Under the pieces are notes generated by a model. It was given only the letters and a program-made list of their open reading frames with translations. It was not told where the DNA came from and made no database searches. A DNA stretch of 6,007 bases, from contig DASSNC010000039.1 in the NCBI GenBank assembly GCA_035688305.1, positions 1-6,007 on the forward strand. The letters run 5' to 3'. Both the position numbers and the translations under genes were made by a program. Positions 1 through 5,960 of the stretch are shown here, piece by piece; position 1 is the first letter of the stretch, and each line of letters opens with the position of its first letter. The stretch comes from 66-474 sp035688305. GTDB lineage: Bacteria > Pseudomonadota > Gammaproteobacteria > Xanthomonadales > Rhodanobacteraceae.

Positions 1-840
1 GGCCTGCATGAAGGGTGAATTCTTGTCGAGCACCACCACCGCGCCACCGTCGCTGAAGGTCTTGCGCCAGGTGTTGAGGGTGCTCCAGTAGCGGAAGAAT
101 TGCGGATCCTGCGCGGATGCCTGCGCGTAGACCTTGGCCGCGGCGACGTCGCCCTGCCCGCGGTCGATCGCGGACAGCTTGTCGGCGGCTGCCAATACCT
201 GCGCGTCGGCAGCGTCGCCCTTGGCGCGAATGATTGCGGCGGCGGACTTGCCTTCGACGCGGATCGCATCGGCCTGGGCCTTGGCTGCGGCCGTCATGCG
301 CTGGTACACGGTCGGCAAGGCGCTGTCGGGCGGCATGATGCGGCGAATACCGACGGCCAGCACCGCCACGCCGAGCTGCTGCCGCAGTTCCGTGGCCACT
401 GCAGCGCGCAGCGCAGCATCGATCGCGCCCCCATCGGTCGCCAGCAGTTCGGTCGTGGAGTGCTTGGCGATCTGCGTGCGCAATGCGGCGACGACGACGG
501 GCGTCATCTTCCGTCCGGCCTGCAGTTCATCGGCGTGCGTGGCATCGACGTACACGTTGGCATCCGCCACGCGCCAACGCACGAAGAAGCCCGCACGCAC
601 CGCTTCGCCATCGGCGGTCTTGTAGTCGCCGGGCTGCGACTGCAACAGGAGCGAACGCGTGTCGTAGGTGCTGATGTGGTCCAGGAAGGGCAGCTTGACG
701 TGCAGGCCCGGGCCGACGCCGACCGCCTCGACATGCCCGAAGCGGGTCAGCACGACCGCGTGTCCCTGGCTGACCACGTAGATGCCGTTGGCGCCCAGCA
801 GGGCGAGCACGACGATGGCGACGGGGAGCAGGTACTTCAT
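1..840 (-). CDS. hflC: HflC, FtsH protease modulator subunit (SPFH/band 7 protein), 3' end cut by window
   Basis: Reading leftward from the ATG at 840, the frame stays open for 280 codons to base 1. HflC pairs with HflK in a large membrane complex around the FtsH protease and limits its access to membrane substrates. Residues about 5-23 form one N-terminal membrane anchor (LLPVAIVVLALLGANGIYVV), followed by an SPFH/band 7 domain (QGHAVVLTRFG at 25-35, PGLHVKLPF at 44-52). An Ala-rich helical segment with the family-typical GQGDVAAAKVYAQ (228-240) and DPQFFRYWSTL (245-255) follows. The last visible residues (SPFMQA) align with the end of E. coli HflC (SDFFRY), so only about ten residues should be missing. 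As I recall, the E. coli protein (334 aa) has an extra segment in the SPFH region that is absent here, making this the compact form. The start overlaps the hflK stop (ATGA) and has AAGGGG 7 bases upstream. It is very likely translationally coupled to hflK. Confidence 0.95.
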   Translation of the reverse strand, partial: MKYLLPVAIVVLALLGANGIYVVSQGHAVVLTRFGHVEAVGVGPGLHVKLPFLDHISTYDTRSLLLQSQPGDYKTADGEAVRAGFFVRWRVADANVYVDATHADELQAGRKMTPVVVAALRTQIAKHSTTELLATDGGAIDAALRAAVATELRQQLGVAVLAVGIRRIMPPDSALPTVYQRMTAAAKAQADAIRVEGKSAAAIIRAKGDAADAQVLAAADKLSAIDRGQGDVAAAKVYAQASAQDPQFFRYWSTLNTWRKTFSDGGAVVVLDKNSPFMQA

Positions 841-1952
841 GTGCCATCCCCTTGCAGCGCGGGGCCGGACGTGACCGGCGGCGCGGCCGTCGCCGCCGAT
901 GCGGGCGCTGCGGTCACCGGCAGCGCGACGGTTGATGCGCGTGCAGGAAACTGCACTATCACGTTGCCAGACCCGCTGTTGATGACGACATGGTTATGCG
1001 ACAACACATCCTGCATGGCGTCCAGCCACAGGCGGTGCCGGGTCACCTGCGGCGCCGCCTGGTATTGCGTGAGCACCTGCTGGAAATGCGCGACATCGGC
1101 CTGGGCTGCAGCAGCCGCACCGTCGCGGTACGTCGCCGCGTCCGCCTTGATCGCGGCGGCCCGTGCTTGTGCCCGCAGCTTGTCGCGGGCGACGTCGGCG
1201 GTGGCAGTGGCCAGTGCCGACTTGGCATCTTCATGCGCCTTGGCAATGTCATCGAAAGCAGGCTTCACGTCGTTCGGCACGCCCACGCTCTGGATGCCCG
1301 CCTCGACGATCTCGACGCCGAGCCCCTCGGCATCGGTCACGGCCTGCAAGCGCCGGGTGATGGCGGCGGTGAGGTCATCGCCATCGTGATCGAGCAGTTG
1401 CTGCAGCGAATGCGTGCCCACCGCTGCGCGTACCGCGACCGCGGCCGCGTTGCGAATCGCATCCTCGCCATCCCGATTGGCGAACAGGAAATCGCGCACG
1501 TTGGTGATCTTGTACTGCGCGTAATAATCGACCAGCGCCAACTGGCCATCGCCAGTCAGCAGGCGCGTCTGGTCGCTCGCGGTCAGCGGCTCCCCGATGT
1601 CGAGTTTCTGCAGGCGATCTATTGGCGAGGGCAAGCGCAAGTGGAATCCCGGCTGCAACACGGCCTGCAAGCGTCCGAAGCGCAACAGCACCCCCACCTG
1701 CTGGCCACCGATCACGGTCCAGCCGCCAATCAGGAACCACAACAACACCGCCACCACGACCAGCGCCAGCGCGCCGAGCGGCCCACGCCCGAACGGCCCC
1801 AACTTGCGCCGTCCGTTGCGCAGCCACGCTTCGAGGTCGGGACCGCTGCCGCCACCTTGCCCGCCCCACGGGCCTTGGCCGCGCGGCTCACGGTCCGGCG
1901 GTGGACGACCGCTGGGTTCGCTCGGTTTTTCGCCGGGTTCCTTCCAGGGCAT
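837..1952 (-). CDS. hflK: HflK, FtsH protease modulator subunit (SPFH/band 7 protein)
   Basis: The protein has 371 residues; E. coli HflK has 419. It is the partner of HflC in the inner-membrane HflKC complex that encloses and modulates FtsH. Residues 1-58 are a Pro/Gly-rich cytoplasmic tail that begins MPWKEPG, matching the MAWNQPG start of E. coli HflK, and this supports the chosen ATG. One membrane segment follows at about 59-77, then the SPFH domain (VGVLLRFGRLQ at 86-96, PGFHLRLPSPID at 101-112, TGDGQLALVDYYAQYKI at 133-149). Next come a family-typical DDIAKAHEDA (234-243), a long Ala-rich helical region and the conserved RHRLWLDAMQDVLS (305-318). The last 35 residues are low-complexity Ala/Pro/Thr/Val, as is common in HflK tails. 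A modest Shine-Dalgarno (TGAGG, 1963-1967) sits 10 bases upstream of the ATG. An 85-base gap separates it from hflX; its stop overlaps the hflC start. Confidence 0.96.
   Translation of the reverse strand: MPWKEPGEKPSEPSGRPPPDREPRGQGPWGGQGGGSGPDLEAWLRNGRRKLGPFGRGPLGALALVVVAVLLWFLIGGWTVIGGQQVGVLLRFGRLQAVLQPGFHLRLPSPIDRLQKLDIGEPLTASDQTRLLTGDGQLALVDYYAQYKITNVRDFLFANRDGEDAIRNAAAVAVRAAVGTHSLQQLLDHDGDDLTAAITRRLQAVTDAEGLGVEIVEAGIQSVGVPNDVKPAFDDIAKAHEDAKSALATATADVARDKLRAQARAAAIKADAATYRDGAAAAAQADVAHFQQVLTQYQAAPQVTRHRLWLDAMQDVLSHNHVVINSGSGNVIVQFPARASTVALPVTAAPASAATAAPPVTSGPALQGDGT
848..853 (-). promoter_or_regulatory. Ribosome binding site of hflC
   Basis: AAGGGG on the minus strand lies 7 bases before the hflC ATG at 840, inside the last codons of hflK. 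It supports this ATG as the start despite the 4-base overlap with the hflK stop codon. Confidence 0.75.
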
Positions 1953-1980
1953 CGCGCTACGGCCTCAGTGGCTCAGGGGG

Positions 1981-1998
1981 TGCGCCGCGTTCGGCGCA
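1981..1998 (-). repeat. Perfect 7-bp inverted repeat (hairpin) between hflX and hflK
   Basis: On the minus strand the sequence TGCGCCG-AACG-CGGCGCA pairs perfectly (7 bp, six of them G-C, with a 4-base loop). No U-tract follows in either direction, so it is not a standard intrinsic terminator. It sits in the hflX-hflK spacer, 29 bases ahead of the hflK start. It could slow exonucleases, mark an RNA processing point, or cap the 5' end of a separate hflKC transcript. Its function is inference. Confidence 0.6.
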
Positions 1999-2006
1999 AA
2001 CGGTGA

Positions 2007-2015
2007 ATTCTACCA
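2007..2015 (-). promoter_or_regulatory. Candidate extended -10 promoter for hflKC
   Basis: The minus strand reads TGG-TAGAAT, an extended -10 (TGn) joined to a 5/6 match to TATAAT, in the spacer after hflX. No convincing -35 element is visible 16-18 bases upstream; an extended -10 can work without one. The predicted start (about 2000) would place the 1981-1998 hairpin at the very 5' end of an hflKC message. This rests on motif matching only. Confidence 0.35.
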
Positions 2016-2037
2016 GAGCGGCGCGCCCTGACCCGGC

Positions 2038-3396
2038 TCAGGACGCCTGCAGCCAGTCGCGCAACAACTGTGCGTCGTCGCCGCGCGCCGATCCGACCAG
2101 CGGCACCAGCAACTCGCGTGGCGCGTCGATGTCGAGGCGCCAGCCGTGTTCATCGTATTGCTCGGATTTGACCGCGCCGAGTTCGATCAGGCGCGCCCGC
2201 AGGCGCCCGCATTGCGGCGGCAGGCGCAGCTCTGCGTGAACGCGGTCGCCGGATAGGCGTGCGCCGATCGCCTGCCGCAGCAGATCCAACCCCTCGCCGC
2301 GCGCCGCCGATAGCCACACGGCCGACGGTGCACCGTCGACAACGTAGTCGATGCGCGGCCCTACCGCAGGTGAATCCGCGCTGGCATCCAAGTCGACGTC
2401 TTCAGGGTCGCCGCCGGCCAGCAAGTCGATCTTGTTGTACACCTTGAGCTGTGGCACGCCGCCCGCGCCGATTTCATCGAGCACGCTGTTGACCACGTCG
2501 ATCAAGGCGTCGCGTTCGGGGTCGGCGGCGTCGATCACGTGCAGCAGCAGGTCGGCGTCACGCGCTTCGGACAAGGTCGCGCGAAAGGCAGCGACGAGGT
2601 CATGCGGCAGTTCGCGAATGAAACCGACGGTGTCGGCGAGCACGGCCGGGCCGCTGGCGAGACCCTCCAGCCGCCGCACGGTTGGATCGAGGGTCGCGAA
2701 CAACTGGTCCGCCGCGTACACCGTGCCGCGCGTGATCGCATTGAAGAGCGTGGACTTGCCGGCGTTGGTGTAGCCCACCAGAGCGACGCGCGGCAGGATG
2801 TTGCGCAGGCGCGCACGGCGTTGCTGGCCGCGCTGCACGCCGACCTTGTCGATGCGTTTCTGCAGTTGCTCCACGCGCTTTTGCAGCAAGCGGCGGTCGG
2901 TTTCGAGCTGGGTTTCGCCCGGCCCGCGCAGGCCGATCGAGCCGCCGCGCTGGCGCTCCAGATGGGTCCAGCCGCGCACCAGCCGCGTGGCCATGTGCTT
3001 GAGCTGCGCCAGTTCGACTTCCAGCTTGCCCTCGTGCGACTGCGCGCGCTGCGCGAAGATGTCGAGGATCAGCGCTGCGCGATCGATCACCCGTGCCGAC
3101 AGGTGCTTTTCGAGGTTGCGTTCCTGCACCGGCGACAGCGCGTGGTCGACCAGCACCACGTCGGCGCCGAGCGCGCGCACCATTTCCAGCACTTCGTCCG
3201 CCTTGCCGGTACCGATGTAGAACTTCGGATTGGGCGTCGTGACGCGCGCCTGCACGCTGCCGAGCACGTCCGCGCCGGCAGACTGCGCGAGCTCGGTGAA
3301 TTCCTCGGCACGCCGCGCGACGATGCGATTGCCGGTGTAGGGCAACACCAGCAACGCTCGTTCACCACGTTTCTCGCGTTCGAACAGCGTGTTCAA
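2038..3396 (-). CDS. hflX: HflX, ribosome-associated GTPase
   Basis: The protein has 452 residues; E. coli HflX has 426. HflX is a TRAFAC-class, OBG-like GTPase that binds the 50S subunit and splits stalled ribosomes, notably under heat stress. An N-terminal HflX domain (about 1-200) carries NPKFYIGTGK (56-65), the basic helix region and GGSIGLRGPGETQLETDRR (151-169). The G domain has G1 GYTNAGKS (208-215), G2 LFATLDPT (232-239), G3 DTVGFI (255-260), G4 NKID (321-324) and G5 SA (363-364). A C-terminal domain (about 385-452) follows. The start is unusual: the codon is TTG (3396-3394), which overlaps the hfq stop as TTGA. The family N-terminus (MFDR in E. coli) would align with residue 4, a CTG codon, so the exact start is less certain than the gene. 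No clear Shine-Dalgarno is present, and coupling to hfq translation is likely. The stretch between G4 and G5 (325-360) looks about 16 residues longer than in E. coli and is acidic. Confidence 0.96.
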   Translation of the reverse strand: MNTLFEREKRGERALLVLPYTGNRIVARRAEEFTELAQSAGADVLGSVQARVTTPNPKFYIGTGKADEVLEMVRALGADVVLVDHALSPVQERNLEKHLSARVIDRAALILDIFAQRAQSHEGKLEVELAQLKHMATRLVRGWTHLERQRGGSIGLRGPGETQLETDRRLLQKRVEQLQKRIDKVGVQRGQQRRARLRNILPRVALVGYTNAGKSTLFNAITRGTVYAADQLFATLDPTVRRLEGLASGPAVLADTVGFIRELPHDLVAAFRATLSEARDADLLLHVIDAADPERDALIDVVNSVLDEIGAGGVPQLKVYNKIDLLAGGDPEDVDLDASADSPAVGPRIDYVVDGAPSAVWLSAARGEGLDLLRQAIGARLSGDRVHAELRLPPQCGRLRARLIELGAVKSEQYDEHGWRLDIDAPRELLVPLVGSARGDDAQLLRDWLQAS

Positions 3397-3653
3397 TCGT
3401 TCGCCGCGGGCTCGGCGTCGGCTGCGCCGGTGTCTTCGACGCCAACCTTGACGGCACGGCTGGGCACCACGGTGGAGATGGCGTGCTTGTACACCATCTG
3501 GCTGACCTGGTTGCGCAACAACACGACGAACTGATCAAACGATTCAACCACGCCCTGCAACTTGATGCCATTGACGAGATAAATCGCTACTGGCACGCGT
3601 TCGCGGCGCAAGGCATTCAAAAAAGGATCCTGCAACGATTGACTCTTGGACAT
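3393..3653 (-). CDS. hfq: Hfq, Sm-like RNA chaperone
   Basis: Hfq is a cytoplasmic hexamer that pairs small RNAs with mRNAs and affects mRNA stability and translation. The sequence is nearly the textbook one: Q8, the rim motif NALRRERV (13-20), Y25, the Sm1 region NGIKLQGVVESFDQFVVLL (28-46) and Sm2 YKHAIS (55-60) with K56 and H57. I chose the ATG at 3653 (MSKSQSLQDPF) because residue numbers then match E. coli exactly and GGGCC lies 7 bases upstream. An ATG two codons earlier (3659) gives 88 instead of 86 residues and cannot be excluded. The core ends at about residue 66. The tail is short (about 20 residues) and acidic, against about 37 residues in E. coli Hfq (102 aa), so only the short acidic C-terminal tip resembles it. 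The gene lies 88 bases after miaA, and its TGA overlaps the hflX TTG start. Confidence 0.98.
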   Translation of the reverse strand: MSKSQSLQDPFLNALRRERVPVAIYLVNGIKLQGVVESFDQFVVLLRNQVSQMVYKHAISTVVPSRAVKVGVEDTGAADAEPAAND

Positions 3654-3685
3654 GGTCATTGGCCCGTGGCCGTGGCGGAGTGGCC

Positions 3686-3694
3686 GCTTCTTTT
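3686..3694 (-). promoter_or_regulatory. A-R-N triplets in the hfq leader, possible Hfq self-binding site
   Basis: The minus strand reads AAA-AGA-AGC, three consecutive A-R-N triplets (A, purine, any base), 32 bases before the hfq ATG. A-R-N repeats are the known recognition pattern of the Hfq distal face, and E. coli Hfq represses its own mRNA through the 5' leader. The overlapping GATAAA (3692-3697) could instead be a weak -10 box, in which case most of the repeat would not be in a transcript from that promoter. Role inferred. Confidence 0.25.
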
Positions 3695-3741
3695 ATCGCG
3701 GATCTTCATGGTAACGCAGATCGCCGGAAATCTGGGTGTTT

Positions 3742-4701
3742 TCAATGGCCAAGGAACAGCGCAACAGCCGCGGCAACAGCCTCGCCGGGCGCGAACTCCG
3801 GGTCGAATGTGCGTGCGCCAAATTCGCCCCGCAGCCACGTCATCTGGCGCTTGGCGAGCTGCCGCGTGGCGTCGATCGCATGCTGGCGGAATTCGGCCTG
3901 TGAGCATTCGCCATCCAGGTACTGCCATGCCTGCCGATAACCGACCGCGCGCAGCGCCGGCAACTCGGGAGAAAGATCACAACGCGCACGCAGGCGTTCC
4001 ACTTCCGCGACAAAACCGGCATCAAGCATGGCATCGAAACGCCGCGCAATGCGCTCGCGCAATTCGGCGCGATCGGCCGGAACCAGTGCCAGTTTCAAAA
4101 CCCGGAACGGGATGCGTCCGGATGCGCGCGCGCCCGCGTGCAAATCGGTCAATGACTGCCCGGTCAATTCGATGGCTTCCAGTGCGCGCTGGATGCGTTG
4201 CGCGTCGTTCGGACGGATGCGCGCCGCGGCCTTTGGATCACGCAGCGCAAGCCGAGCATGCAAGGCCGGCCAGCCCTCGCGTTCCGCTTCGGCCTGCAGG
4301 CGCGCGCGGATTTCCGGCTGTGCGGAGGGCATCGGTGCGAGGCCCCGCTCCAATGCCCGAAAATACAATCCGGTGCCCCCGACCAGCAACGGCACCCTGC
4401 CCTGCGCGGTGATCGCGTGCAGCGCACGCAAGGCATCCTCGCGGAACATGGCCGCCGAGTACGGCTCGGATGGGTCGCGGATGTCGATCAGCGCGTGCGG
4501 GTAATGCTGCAAGGTTGCCGCGTCCGGCTTGGCCGCGCCGATGTCGAGTCCACGGTAGACCAGCGCCGAATCCACGCTGACCAGCTCGACTGGAAACCGG
4601 TCGGCCAGGGCACACGCCAGCGCGGTCTTACCGCTGGCGGTCGGACCCATCAGGAAAATTGCGGGCGGGCGCTGGTCGATGGTGATCGGGATTTCGGGCA
4701 T
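3742..4701 (-). CDS. miaA: MiaA, tRNA dimethylallyltransferase
   Basis: The protein has 319 residues; E. coli MiaA has 316. It transfers the dimethylallyl group from DMAPP to N6 of A37 in tRNAs reading UNN codons. This is the first step toward ms2i6A, which stabilises codon-anticodon pairing. The P-loop is GPTASGKT (19-26), followed by SVDSALVYRGLDIGAAKP (42-59) with the conserved Asp/Ser pair. Further family motifs are LVGGTGLYFRAL (106-117), RIRPNDAQRIQRALE (161-175), LRAVGYRQ (250-257, tRNA-binding region) and RQLAKRQMTWLR (280-291). Nothing is missing compared with the family. It is the first gene of the minus-strand cluster and stands divergent to tdh, whereas in E. coli mutL precedes it. 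No Shine-Dalgarno is visible before the ATG at 4701, and a TACAAT box lies only 6 bases upstream, which suggests a leaderless message. Confidence 0.97.
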   Translation of the reverse strand: MPEIPITIDQRPPAIFLMGPTASGKTALACALADRFPVELVSVDSALVYRGLDIGAAKPDAATLQHYPHALIDIRDPSEPYSAAMFREDALRALHAITAQGRVPLLVGGTGLYFRALERGLAPMPSAQPEIRARLQAEAEREGWPALHARLALRDPKAAARIRPNDAQRIQRALEAIELTGQSLTDLHAGARASGRIPFRVLKLALVPADRAELRERIARRFDAMLDAGFVAEVERLRARCDLSPELPALRAVGYRQAWQYLDGECSQAEFRQHAIDATRQLAKRQMTWLRGEFGARTFDPEFAPGEAVAAAVALFLGH

Positions 4702-4707
4702 GCCCGG

Positions 4708-4713
4708 ATTGTA
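4708..4713 (-). promoter_or_regulatory. Candidate -10 box for miaA
   Basis: TACAAT on the minus strand (5/6 match to TATAAT) is followed by CCGGGC and then the miaA ATG. A start 7 bases after the box would fall on the A of the ATG. No good -35 hexamer is seen at 16-18 bases upstream, so this is a suggestion from position and motif. Confidence 0.4.
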
Positions 4714-4728
4714 TGTGCCGCGCGCCGA

Positions 4729-4756
4729 TCGACGGCTTGCGCCGCGGGCCTATAAT
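4729..4756 (+). promoter_or_regulatory. Sigma-70-type promoter of tdh
   Basis: A perfect TATAAT (4751-4756) stands out in very GC-rich sequence, 16 bases after TCGACG (4729-4734, 4/6 match to TTGACA). The predicted start is near 4763, giving a leader of about 27 bases before the tdh ATG at 4790. An imperfect palindrome, GCCG-ATCGA-CGGC (4724-4736), covers the -35 element and could be an operator; no regulator is known from the sequence. Confidence 0.65.
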
Positions 4757-4777
4757 GCGGGGAGATTTCCACCGCAC

Positions 4778-4781
4778 AAGG
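4778..4781 (+). promoter_or_regulatory. Ribosome binding site of tdh
   Basis: AAGG lies 8 bases before the ATG at 4790. This favours 4790 over the in-frame ATGs at 4799 and 4802 and over the much earlier ATG at 4679, which lies upstream of the promoter. Confidence 0.65.
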
Positions 4782-4789
4782 CGACTGCA

Positions 4790-5824
4790 ATGCCGAACAT
4801 GATGCGTGCACTGGTCAAGCGCAACGCCGAAAAGGGCATCTGGATGGATGAGGTGCCCGTGCCGGAGTACGGCCACAATGACGTCCTGATCGAGGTCGAA
4901 AAGACGGCCATTTGCGGCACCGACCTGCACATCTACAACTGGGATGCGTGGTCGCAACGCGTGATCAAGCCGGGCCTCGTGATCGGCCACGAATTCGTCG
5001 GCAAGATCGTCGCGATGGGCAGCGAAGTGCGCGGCTACCGCATCGGCCAGCGCGTTTCCGCCGAGGGCCACATCACCTGCGGCATGTGCCGCAACTGCCG
5101 CGCCGGACGCCCGCACCTGTGCCCGCACACGGTCGGCATCGGCGTGAACCGCAACGGCGCCTTCGCGCAATTCATCACGATGCCGCAATCGAACCTGTGG
5201 CCGGTGCCGGACCAGATTCCCTCGTCGCTGGCCGCATTCTTCGACCCCTTCGGCAACGCTGCGCACTGCGCGCTGGAGTTCGATCTGGTCGGCGAAGACG
5301 TTTTGATTACGGGCGCCGGCCCGATCGGGGTGATCGCCGCCGGCATCGCCCGCCATGTCGGCGCGCGCAACGTGGTGGTCACCGACGTCAACGACTACCG
5401 GCTGAACCTTGCCGCCGACATGGGCGCAACGCGCGTGGTCAACGTGAAGAACCAGTCGCTGCGCGACGTGCTGGGCGAGTTGCACATGGAAGGCTTCGAC
5501 GTGGGCCTTGAGATGAGCGGCAACCCGCAGGCCTTCAACGGCATGCTCGACGTGATGTACCACGGCGGCAAGGTTGCCCTGCTCGGCATCCTGCCGAACG
5601 GTTCCGGCATCGACTGGGACAAGGTGATCTTCAAGGGCCTCACCGTGCAGGGCATCTATGGCCGTCGCATGTTCGAGACCTGGTACAAGATGACCCAGAT
5701 GCTGCTGACCGGCTTCCCGTTGCAGAAGGCGCTGACCCACCAGTTGGCGATCGACGATTTCCAGCAGGGCTTCGACCTGATGGCGTCGGGCAACTGCGGC
5801 AAAGTCGTTTGTAGTTGGAATTGA
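4790..5824 (+). CDS. tdh: L-threonine 3-dehydrogenase, zinc-dependent MDR type
   Basis: The protein has 344 residues; E. coli Tdh has 341. It oxidises L-threonine with NAD+ to 2-amino-3-ketobutyrate in the cytoplasm. It is a medium-chain dehydrogenase. The catalytic zinc region is ICGTDLH (41-47, Cys42) and GHEF (66-69, His67/Glu68). The structural zinc site is the four Cys at 97, 100, 103 and 111 (CGMCRNCRAGRPHLC). The Rossmann fold has GAGPIG (175-180) and the NAD-selecting Asp at the end of the next strand (TDVND, 198-202). EGFDVGLEMSGNP (234-246) and TVQGIYGR (285-292) are also typical of Tdh. The start at 4790 adds MPNM before the usual M-x-ALVKR N-terminus; the Shine-Dalgarno spacing supports it, though the ATG at 4802 is possible. 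It is transcribed divergently from miaA from its own TATAAT promoter. A likely kbl follows, so the pair would form the threonine-to-glycine pathway. Confidence 0.97.
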   Translation: MPNMMRALVKRNAEKGIWMDEVPVPEYGHNDVLIEVEKTAICGTDLHIYNWDAWSQRVIKPGLVIGHEFVGKIVAMGSEVRGYRIGQRVSAEGHITCGMCRNCRAGRPHLCPHTVGIGVNRNGAFAQFITMPQSNLWPVPDQIPSSLAAFFDPFGNAAHCALEFDLVGEDVLITGAGPIGVIAAGIARHVGARNVVVTDVNDYRLNLAADMGATRVVNVKNQSLRDVLGELHMEGFDVGLEMSGNPQAFNGMLDVMYHGGKVALLGILPNGSGIDWDKVIFKGLTVQGIYGRRMFETWYKMTQMLLTGFPLQKALTHQLAIDDFQQGFDLMASGNCGKVVCSWN

Positions 5825-5850
5825 AAAGCCGGGATGGGAGACGCGTAGCG

Positions 5851-5888
5851 CGGGCGTAACCATGGCGCGCTTTTGCGCCTGAGGCCCG
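5851..5888 (+). repeat. Two-tier hairpin between tdh and the downstream gene
   Basis: The 136 bases between tdh and the next gene (5825-5960) hold no other gene that I can support. An outer stem CGGGC/GCCCG (5851-5855 with 5884-5888) encloses an inner stem GGCGC/GCGCC (5864-5868 with 5875-5879) around the loop GCTTTT. No U-tract follows, so it is not a clear intrinsic terminator. It could be an intercistronic stability or processing element that lets tdh and kbl be expressed at different levels; that is inference. Confidence 0.45.
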
Positions 5889-5948
5889 TCGATTGTCGAA
5901 CCGCATCATTGGTGCGCCCCCACCACCCATTCCCAGCCCCGTTTTCGC

Positions 5949-5953
5949 AAGGA
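5949..5953 (+). promoter_or_regulatory. Ribosome binding site of the 3' gene
   Basis: AAGGA lies 7 bases before the ATG at 5961, a strong Shine-Dalgarno that confirms a real gene start at the window edge. Confidence 0.8.
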
Positions 5954-5960
5954 ATCCACC

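Noticed and set aside
31..39. Short CAC triplet repeat
   Set aside because: Three copies only; it encodes Val-Val-Val of HflC on the minus strand, a hydrophobic strand normal for the family.
100..1389. A 429-codon plus-strand open frame across hflC and hflK
   Set aside because: It is the antisense shadow of two recognised genes; the translation is Arg/Gly/Ala-biased with no motifs or ribosome site.
1900..1935. Terminator-like GC stretch followed by TTTTT on the plus strand
   Set aside because: It lies within the start of hflK, no plus-strand gene precedes it, and no stable stem directly abuts the T run.
990..2006. A 338-codon plus-strand open frame opposite hflK
   Set aside because: Antisense shadow of hflK with no recognisable domain.
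2539..3534. A 331-codon plus-strand open frame opposite hflX and hfq
   Set aside because: Antisense shadow of well-recognised genes; His/Gln/Arg-rich translation without motifs.
4679..4789. N-terminal extension of tdh to the ATG at 4679
   Set aside because: The extra 37 residues lie outside the family, overlap the miaA start and include the TATAAT promoter. The AAGG-spaced ATG at 4790 fits better.
4628..5863. A 411-codon open frame on the minus strand opposite tdh
   Set aside because: It mirrors the tdh coding frame in GC-rich DNA, its product is low-complexity His/Val/Ala-rich with no family likeness, and it overlaps both tdh and the start of miaA. Tdh is unmistakable on the other strand.
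5862..5882. Six-codon mini-ORF (MARFCA) in the tdh-kbl spacer, possible leader peptide
   Set aside because: No ribosome site, no run of threonine or glycine codons, and it merely reads the inner hairpin stem; chance is the simplest explanation.
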